Shown here in pieces: positions 56,681 to 64,000 of a stretch of DNA of 64,000 nt. The stretch lies in NCBI GenBank assembly GCA_010093515.1, contig MU001712.1, forward strand, positions 33,508 to 97,507, written 5' to 3'. Below the pieces are notes generated by a model. The model did no database searches. It worked only from the letters and a program-made list of their open reading frames with translations, and had not been told where the DNA came from. Both the position numbers and the translations under genes were made by a program. How positions within the stretch are numbered: position 1 is the first letter of the stretch; each line of letters opens with the position of its first letter. This stretch comes from Lineolata rhizophorae. Its lineage: Eukaryota; Ascomycota; Dothideomycetes; Lineolatales; Lineolataceae.

Positions 56681-57585
56681 AGGAGGAGGGGGAGGAGGGC
56701 ACCGCGGGTGCGAAGAAGGATACCGAGAAGGCCGAGGAGAAACCGTCGGAACCGGTGAAGGGCATCCCGGAGTTCTGGCTATCGGCCATGAAGAACCAGG
56801 TTTCGCTAGCTGAGATGATCACGGACCGCGACGAGGAGGCACTCAAGTACCTGACCGACATCCGCATGGAGTACCTCGACCGCCCGGGCTTCCGTCTCAT
56901 CTTCGAGTTCGCCGATAACGAGTTTTTCACCAACAAGACCATCACCAAGACATACTACTACCAGGAGGAGAACGGCTACGGCGGCGACTTCATCTACGAC
57001 CACGCCGAGGGCGACAAGATCAACTGGAAACCCGGCAAGGATCTGACTGTCAAGATCGAGAGCAAGAAGCAGCGTAACAAGAGTAAGTCGAGAACGAGAA
57101 TCAGAAGCCATCACGTACGAGCGTGCTAACACCCTTGGAAGACACCAAGCAGACGCGCGTGGTCAAGAAGACGGTGCCGACCGAGTCCTTTTTCAATTTC
57201 TTCAACCCTCCGTCGCCACCCGCCGAGGACGAGGATGCTACGTCCGACATCGAGGAGCGTCTCGAGCTCGACTACCAGCTCGGTGAGGACATCAAAGAGA
57301 AGCTCATCCCGCGCGCCATTGACTGGTTCACCGGCGAGGCGTTGCAGTACGAGCAGCTGGACGATTTCGACGACGGTGAGTTCGAGGACGAGGACGACGA
57401 GGACGAGGATGACCTCGCCGGTGGCGGCGCGTCTTCGAAGGACGACGACGAAGAGGACGAGTCTGATAGCGATGAAGAGGTATGTCACAATACTGCCACT
57501 GTCGTCTTTAGTTCTAGCTAATCTTCTTGCCCAGGGCGATGGACCGAAACCGAACAAGGAGGCCGCGGAATGCAAGCAGAGTTAA
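55627..57585 (+). CDS. NAP1: Nucleosome assembly protein 1 (histone chaperone)
   Basis: NAP1 carries H2A-H2B dimers and helps assemble nucleosomes. Exons 55627-55673, 55883-55962, 56252-57082, 57142-57479 and 57535-57585 give 448 residues in frame. The start [20 protein letters not shown] is typical of fungal NAP1; the ATG at 56284 would lose this conserved N-terminus. The NAP fold covers about residues 85-390: [59 protein letters not shown] and [15 protein letters not shown]. An Ala run (residues about 174-183, GCC repeat) and an acidic linker interrupt the domain. The C-terminus is highly acidic ([12 protein letters not shown]). The last residues CKQS form a CaaX-like box known in NAP1 proteins. 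Confidence 0.94.
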
Positions 57586-59973
57586 ATGTTCTCGATGGGA
57601 TAGGATCCGGAGTTGAGTGGTAACTGGCGGTGTGAAGTCTGGTGTGTGCGTTGGACTCAGCAGTGAGCACGTACACGCACACGCACACACACACACACAT
57701 ACACACCGATCACGACATCACGACGCTACCCGGAAAGCTTTCCGATAAATTGGGTGCACCTTTCTAGTGTCAACGGGCGTTCGAATCAGATGTGTACATT
57801 GCTGCATTGGTTCCTTTTCTTCCTTTTATCACCCTTCACTTCTCTTCAGTGGGTTCTTTGTTTCTTTTGTCGGCAGCAACTGCATAGTAATAACGGGATT
57901 ATGGTGGGGAGGCCAACTTTTCGATGCGGGCAAACTTTGTTTTCCTGTTTGGCTCTACAGCACACGGGCATCCAGTTTATCCCAGCCGAACGATGTCTTC
58001 CTTTTTCATTTTTGCCATTAAAAGTTATAAAACAGGCAAAAGGAGACGTTCGGGCAGGAGAAGTAGTCAAGCAAGAGTGGAATACAATGCAAAACTGAGA
58101 AGAGCAGAGCAAAGCAGAGCCTAGTCAGAGAGCATTAGGAGACCCCGCCGTATCCTATCTTTTATCTTATCCCTTCCTGAAGAAGGCCCGTTCACTTTTA
58201 CCCCTTTTCGTTTCACTGTTCGCACTGGAACCTTTATCTGGTTTTTGTTCGACCCTACCAACCTAATGCCGCCATTGCAATACCGCTTACCCAAACACTT
58301 TTGGTCACGTTTATCACATATTTCCTCCGCCGCCGCATCCACATGCTTTTCGAACAACGACAAATTCGTCCGTACTCCGCTGGGAGACGCCGCCGCTGGC
58401 TTATAGCGGATAGCTAGGCGACTTCACACACTCACTCACTTCATTCTTCCATCCCCCCACCAAAACTCCCAATACAACCAGTCCGTCAATCCATCGGTCT
58501 CAACAAAGTTGCAAAATGCGTAACCTATTGCCATTTCACTCTCCTCCCCACCTCCTTCTTTTCCTACACCCTGCGCTCCTGTTTTCGGCCCAATAGACGA
58601 CGACGACGTTAGAACTACCACTCCTAGCTTAGACGGAATTCGATTGGACCAGAGCTTTGTTGCTTCGCGGCGACTTAGAGGTGCGCTGTCTTTTGTGTGT
58701 GCTATGCTGTGCCACGCCGTGCTGTGCTACGCTGTGATGTGATGTTCCGGGTGGAGCGGGAAGGGGAGGGGGTGCCCCAATCTATGCCTTTCCCTTCCGT
58801 TCTTTCTTCCTTGCTTGGCTTGGCTTGGCTTGGTTTGTTTTGTGGTGGTTGCCTGGTAGTTGGGCTCTCTTGCTTGGTTTGCGTTTGGGGTTTACCTTTG
58901 GGTGGGTGGCCTTTTTAGTCTTCGTTGCTGCTGGTTTTGCGTGTGGTGAGTGTAGGGAAGGGATGAGGTCGCGGGGTGAGGGGGAGCTGGGTGGCTAGTA
59001 GGTTGCAGCTACTACTACATAGGTTGGAAGCGGGGTGGGCGGGGGTTGGGAAGGACGTAGTTAGGATGTTGGTTTGGTGCTGGATGAGAGAGCCGAGTCC
59101 TCCTATTCCCCTCGGTCGCGACCTGTTGCTGTTGAGATGTGACAGGGCAGGAAGTCGCTCTCCGATAGGCTCGCACGCCCCACAGACTCTGCGGAGGCCG
59201 GGAGCCGAAACAAGGCAAAAGACGAGCGTTCCGGACTGCTTCGGTTGCTTGACGTGCTTGCGTGGTGGTCGGATATCTGGATCGTCGGTGAGATTCTATC
59301 AGAGTCGTGGTTGGAAGGGAGGGTGGGAGGGGAATGAAGGGTGCTTGGATATCTGCAATGGGTTGCTGCATTTGTGAGGTCGCTAGGGAGATGCGATTTG
59401 ATCTTTTGACTACGAGAATGGGGTGAAATTTTGCGGGCTAGAAGTGGTACTATTAGATCGTCGTTTGTTTTGCCGGTGGAATAGTGGGATTGTGTAAGGG
59501 TGTTTTTGGGGTAAAGTGTTGCTGTCTAGTTACTAACGTTGAGTACCTATTAGAAGATCCCTGGCATAGTGCAATGGTTATGTAGAAATGGTCCTTTTTC
59601 ACTAAAGCGTTTGCAAAGGGTTGGAGTTTGTATTTAATACTAAGCGCCTAGGTGTATGGACATAAGCCTCAGCTGTAGATGCAGGCTATCACAAAGGACA
59701 ATCTCTACAATATGTCCATAGTGACTTGGGACATATTCTGTGTAGCTCCTCACGCATTGCACAAAGATCCTCTTCTAGACAGTGCCGGCCCCTCTCCTAA
59801 GGTCTTCTATGCCAACAATGTTCGATTGCTCAAACAGGCTATGCACCACGTAGCCATGCTAGTTCAGCATATGACATTTGAACAGTCATATATACCCTAT
59901 CTAGATTACATAGTTGACCTACCTTCTTCTACTACTATACATTCCACGCAGCATACTAACCTCGTGTGACACC
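57586..59973. other. 2.4 kb gene-free block between convergent NAP1 and ABHD11-like gene
   Basis: Contains an (AC)n microsatellite at about 57673-57706 and a (GGCTT)n run at about 58815-58833. A 96-codon frame at 59679-59969 has no recognisable domain and is not annotated. The rest is G/T-rich on plus from 58.7 kb, with no gene supported. Confidence 0.55.
57673..57706. repeat. (AC)n microsatellite
   Basis: Tandem AC dinucleotides with two interrupting CG steps and one CAT, in the 3' flank of NAP1. Confidence 0.85.
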
Positions 59974-61279
59974 TCATTCTCTTTTATTAAACCAGTCCAC
60001 CACCGCTTTAAGAAACGCCGTACGTAGTCAGCGTCATCAAACTGTCTTCAGTAACCTTACTGGCGCGAGAAAGCAACAAAATCAAAACTCACCGCTTCTA
60101 AACCCCTCCGGATTCTCACTAACAACCCAATGCCCACTCTCCACATCCGCCAGCTCGAACCTCGGGAAAAACTCCCCCACAACCGGCAGCACATCGTCCG
60201 CAACATAGTGGCTCTTCGTGCCCCTCACAAACAGCGCCGGCCCCACCCACCGCGCCTCGCTCGGGTCCTTGAACGGGAAATCCGACATGTCGTCGAGCGC
60301 GGCCGCGAGCGTGCGCACGGGGATGCGAAACTTCAAGGGCGCATCGGGCGGCGCGCCCCGCGGCCGCACCAGGTTGGTGAGCAGGAACTGGCGCACGGGC
60401 AGCTGCGGCGCGTAGGGCGCGAGCAGCGCGTCGGCGTCCTTTTGCCGCGTCACGCGCGCGTCCTCGACGAGACGCATCCCGCGCACGTACTGGGCAAAGT
60501 CGGACTTGAGGGCGGCGTCGACGGGAGCGTTGTCGATGGCGACTAGGGCGGCGACGGAGGGGCCGGCGTCTTCAGATGAGGCGGAGGAGGAGGAAGGGGA
60601 GGGGGAGTACGAGGACGAGGACGGCAGCGCGGAGCGCAGGGCGACGGTCATGGCGGCTTTGGCGCCCATGGAGTGCCCGATCAGCGTCGACGAGCGTAGC
60701 GAGTGCGTGCGTAGGAAGTTCTCCACATCGAGCGCGAGCGCGGTGTAGTTGTGGAGCGGGTCGTGCGGGGAGTCGCCGTGGTTGCGGAGGTCCTGTGGGG
60801 AGAAGGGAGGTTTGGAGGGTTACTTAGGATGAACGTGAAGTACGCAGCGCGGCGTGAAATATCTAAAACGAGAAACGAAATCTATATAGGGAGATTAGGT
60901 GGATAGCTGGACATACAACGGCGTAGACTGGTCGACCAAGATCGCGGGCGAGCACTCTAGGCGAGGAGCCTGGTGGTTAGCCGACCGCCATTGAACCTCG
61001 ACGCTCGGTTCTCCCTTACTTGCTCATGGTGCGATTGTTCTTCTTGCTGCCGAAAAGACCATGCAGAAATACGATGGGTCCGCTGCCATCGCCGCGCTTG
61101 CGGTCCGGCGGGGGTTCGTGTAAGTCGAAAGCGAGATCCAACGGCTTCGTCGACGAGGACGCAGTGCGCAATTGCGCCGGTCGGAAGCAGGCCGGAGGGG
61201 GTATGCGGACGGAAACTGCGGGACAAGATAGCAATTGTTGGTGTGCCCGGCAGAGCGGGCGAAGGCGTGGTGACAGCAT
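59974..61279 (-). CDS. Mitochondrial ABHD11/Imo32/Eat1-type alpha/beta hydrolase
   Basis: Exons 61020-61279, 60917-60956, 60093-60792 and 59974-60005 on minus give 343 residues in frame. The first 45 residues are rich in Arg, Ser and Leu with no acids (LSPRLRPLCRAHQQLL), a likely mitochondrial presequence. The oxyanion region is GPIVFLHGLFGS (His73-Gly74). VYAVDLRNHGDSPH follows and the nucleophile Ser141 sits in LIGHSMGAKAAM. IDNAPVDA and the C-terminal DVESGHWVVSENPE with the catalytic His complete the fold. A Ser-rich insertion lies at about 151-176. The last exon supplies AVVDWFNKRE, which restores the conserved family terminus. Relatives include mammalian ABHD11 and yeast Imo32/Eat1. The substrate is unknown. 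Confidence 0.9.
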
Positions 61280-61946
61280 TGCTAGCTGGTGTTGCGTGCT
61301 GGACGAGCTGGGGCGCGTGGACGCGGAACTTATTGGGGTGCCATGACGCAGGCGTATTGAACTTTTGATAGGGAGCCTAATGCAAGGCTAAGCAGCCCCA
61401 ACTCTCAGTCACTCACTTCACTAGTGAACTAGGTCAAATACCTTCGTCCTCCATACTAACGCCCGTCGCATCCATACATTAACGATTTGTCTGTTTAGAA
61501 TATACCTTTAAAACTTGCAGTGATTTACTGTTTCTGTAGTCGTATTCGTTTAAAAAAAAATAAAATAAATAGATAAAAGAAAAGAAAAAAGAAAAAAAGA
61601 GGAAAACAACGCACAAGCTACGCTCACAAAAGAAATTCAGTCTGCACGCAGCCAGACAATACTTTTGTCCTTCTTTTCACCAAAAATCTCTGGAAACGTT
61701 ATCAATATTCTAGGTCAATGTTCAAACTTTGCTTAAGAGCTAGCTAGTCATATAAGACTAACTGTAGCATTGCTTGCAAACAATGACGGTACAACACTTC
61801 GAATCATTGCGGGGACATCTTCAGTATAAATCCGCCATGCTTCTTCATAGATTGGTTCCTCTCAATACAGCCTCTGCGCTGCCCGCAATCGTGCATTTGG
61901 AGACTCTCAATCAAAAAGCACCAAAATCAAGCCATCTACAGACACC
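61280..61946. promoter_or_regulatory. Divergent promoter region
   Basis: 667 bases between the hydrolase start and the small Cys-rich gene. An A-rich stretch lies at 61551-61610. No specific element is recognised. Confidence 0.45.
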
Positions 61947-62249
61947 ATGTCCTCATCTCAGACCCAGAAGCAGCAGCAGCCTACGAAGCCACAACGCGGT
62001 GAAGCCGAGCCGAGCCACCGCGCCTGGGTGTGCTGCAAGTGCGGCTATTTTAACAGGACCGGCAAGTACAACACGTGCAGCAGGTCGACCTGCGCCGAGA
62101 AGCAGCTGGACAAATTGGGCCACACACGATGCGCCAAGTGCAGGCCCCGAGGCTTCTCAGACTACGGAATACTCAGATCATCGAAGACCAACCCTGATTT
62201 CATGCTACTCGACGAGGAGGACGTCCCTGAGCTGATCTTCGACGAATAG
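61947..62249 (+). CDS. Small Cys-rich, probably zinc-binding protein
   Basis: Single exon, 100 residues. After a Gln/Lys-rich start, HRAWVCCKCGYFNRTGK carries Cys29, Cys30 and Cys32. Cys44 and Cys49 (NTCSRSTCAEK) and Cys62/Cys65 (HTRCAKCRPRG) follow, giving a plausible one- or two-zinc ribbon. The tail is acidic (LLDEEDVPELIFDE). I see no signal peptide or membrane segment. Similar unnamed proteins occur widely in Pezizomycotina (general knowledge). It is divergent from the ABHD11-like gene. Not a known enzyme. Confidence 0.65.
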   Translation: MSSSQTQKQQQPTKPQRGEAEPSHRAWVCCKCGYFNRTGKYNTCSRSTCAEKQLDKLGHTRCAKCRPRGFSDYGILRSSKTNPDFMLLDEEDVPELIFDE

Positions 62250-63594
62250 GAGATTCCTGGATGGCCACCCATCACCGTAAATAGCACGTAGTATCTACTA
62301 AATGGATGTCTTAGTGGTTGAATTTGGCATTAAACACTCGGCGTTAACCACATAACACTGAAAAAAAAAAATTGGGTCCAAACCAGTTTGTAACTCACAT
62401 AACGCGGGTATGTGAGGCCGCACACAGAAGCTGGCAAAATGTGTGTTGTATTGGAAACGAAGTGTGGGCCTCATGTCTACATGAAGAAGCGTTTCGAGTT
62501 CGCCCGTCTAGACACGTAAGGTGTAGGTGAAATAAGGGGCATCATGTGAGAGCAACAAATCTCCTTTTGCCCCAAACGAATGGCATTTCTTTCCTGAATA
62601 CCTCTGATTTAAAACTTGAATAAAAAGCATCCCTGATGAGGTTGTAGGGTCTAACACCCCCCCACTGCGTAGCGAGAACCACACCGTAGCGAGAAAAATC
62701 ATGGGTACCTCAACTTCAAAGTAGGACAAAATCTTCCCACATCTAGTTATCTATATAGTGATGCTTGCGCTAGATGCTACGGGTCTTTCTCTACCTTCCA
62801 ACAGCGGCCACTGGAAAAAATACCAGCCTTGTCGCCAACGTCGCGCCTAGAGGAGGAGGGCCTCTTTTCGCGATAGGGTCGAGCTCTTCCACCACAGCTT
62901 CAGCACTAGGCTTTTAGAGCTTTAAATGTACATAGAACAACGGTAATCGACGTTTGAAGTCTTGCAATCACACTAACCAGTCATCGCCAGCCCTATGGCG
63001 GCAATGTAGGGATGATTCATGCAGGGTCGCCACGGCAATCAGTACCTCTCGATCTAAGCGATCAGGTCCTAGCCGTCCCGAGACGCAACATGCACGCTCA
63101 CATAATAATTACAATGTAAAAGTAAGCCTCAGTGGCGGCCAAGCCAAGGCTGTGGCTGGTAGTTCTGTGGCACAGCACCCCGCCTAGACAGCAGCGGGTA
63201 TCAGTGGTTTGCAAATTTTGCACTTCCGTTGTTCGACTTCCTTATTCAACAAATGCGAGCGCTTTTCCCAGCGCAAAATCGCTCTCCCGCTGCCTGGAAA
63301 CAGCTGTGCAAGAGCTCAAAAGGTCTGTTATACGCTAAAATGGAGTGATGCGCGTCAGGCTTCAGTGTGAAGTGCAAGGCTTCTAATAGCATTCAGGCAA
63401 CAAGGAGCGTCCCTTCACCGGCCAGCCTGCGCCACAATGCAGCCTCGCGGGCAGCGCCTACGACCACCACTGCACCACTTCATCCCGAGCTGTTCTTCGA
63501 CGTCTCCTTCCGCACTGTCGGCCCTCGAATACCTCGCGCCGCCATGCCGATCGAGCCGCACGCGTCGCGCTTGCCATGAGATCGCGCCTCAGCC
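62250..63594. other. Intergenic upstream of the HET gene
   Basis: Relatively AT-rich with short A tracts near 62370. A direct repeat of about nine bases (GTAGCGAGA) occurs at 62670 and 62687. No gene is supported; short frames on plus near 63370-63590 lie in the probable 5' leader of the HET gene. Confidence 0.5.
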
Positions 63595-64000
63595 ATGGCC
63601 CTCATACGCCTCTTGCAGCGCAAACCGGACGGCGACATCGTCTTTCGCGAACCCACCAGCGGCCATATTCCTGCCTACGCAATACTCTCTCATACATGGG
63701 GAAACGAGGAGGTCACTTTCCAGGACATGGAAGCCAACGCGGACACGAGCAAGACTACGAGCAAGACTGTGAGCAAGGCTGGATGGAAGAAGATCCAGTT
63801 CTGCGCAGACCAGGCCGCAGCTGATGGACTGCAATACTTCTGGATAGACACGTGCTGCATCGACAAGAGGAATGCGGTCGAGCTCGGCGCGGCGATCAAC
63901 TCCATGTTTCGGTGGTATCAGAACGCCGCGCGCTGCTACGTCTACCTTTCGGATGTGTCCAAACCCGACGGAGCGGATGACGAAAGGGCATGGAAAGAAG
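63595..64000 (+). CDS. HET-domain protein, 5' part only (runs off the window)
   Basis: The ATG at 63595 opens a frame that is still open at the right edge, 135 codons. It reads MALIRLLQRKPDGDIVFREP, then AYAILSHTWGNEEVTFQDM, the first HET block, and YFWIDTCCIDKRNAVELGAA followed by MFRWYQNAARCYVYLSDV, the second block. HET domains trigger cell death in heterokaryon incompatibility and other non-self responses in fungi. Between the blocks is a threefold TSKT-TSKT-VSKA repeat (residues about 52-63), encoded by near-identical nine- or twelve-base units. C-terminal domains cannot be seen. A downstream in-frame stop is not present in the window. Confidence 0.93.
   Translation, partial: MALIRLLQRKPDGDIVFREPTSGHIPAYAILSHTWGNEEVTFQDMEANADTSKTTSKTVSKAGWKKIQFCADQAAADGLQYFWIDTCCIDKRNAVELGAAINSMFRWYQNAARCYVYLSDVSKPDGADDERAWKE

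Noticed and set aside
59565-59640. tRNA-like A-box sequence (GGCATAGTGCAATGGTTAT)
   Set aside because: No B box (GGTTCGAAT) or foldable acceptor stem follows.
59679-59969. 96-codon plus-strand frame
   Set aside because: Lies at the convergent 3' side of the ABHD11-like gene in AT-rich DNA, without domain or composition evidence.

Overview
The window is nuclear DNA of a filamentous ascomycete (Pezizomycotina; a Sordariomycete is my best guess, by inference). The grounds are many short GT-AG introns (about 45-120 bases), GC-rich coding sequence, and gene families typical of these fungi: a HET-domain gene, a FunK1 kinase, a fungal HTH-LRR-ankyrin protein, a DUF6604-like relic and a Tad-like LINE relic. 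I found no tRNA, rRNA, CRISPR array or bacterial-type operon. Exon limits come from reading splice sites and reading frame by eye. For 12 of the 13 multi-exon core genes the summed exon length is a multiple of three; the YOP1 C-terminus stays open.

Layout. 1.2-9.7 kb is a secretory-pathway block: YOP1 (ER shaping), SEC61 (translocon) and SEC8 (exocyst), the last two divergent. 9.7-11.6 kb holds two doubtful small reading frames. 11.6-14.7 kb holds a 992-residue protein with an AT-hook, a helix-turn-helix-like segment, leucine-rich repeats and ankyrin repeats. 15-18 kb has ribosomal protein RPS1/S3a and a small proline/serine-rich protein, both on minus. 18.1-21.6 kb is a GC-rich gene-free block. 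21.6-28 kb has URC1 (GTP cyclohydrolase II-like, uracil catabolism; ten exons) divergent from WAPL. 28-31.7 kb is gene-free. 31.7-34.6 kb has the Rheb GTPase RHB1 and a GH128 glucanase.

34.6-47.7 kb is an accessory region unlike the rest. It has a degenerate tandem repeat, a small basic protein, two divergent fungal kinases, a broken FunK1 kinase, two small Cys-rich proteins, a LINE relic and a broken DUF6604-like gene. It is the only part of the window rich in decayed genes.

47.9-62.3 kb returns to housekeeping genes: cytosolic seryl-tRNA synthetase, a SUT-type sucrose/alpha-glucoside transporter, NAP1, a mitochondrial ABHD11-like hydrolase and a small Cys-rich protein. The right edge cuts the 5' part of a HET-domain gene.

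The best candidates for something little described are the AT-hook/LRR/ankyrin protein, the kinase/Cys-rich accessory island with its unassigned 113-residue basic protein, and the TACGTA/TACCTA-rich gene-free blocks.
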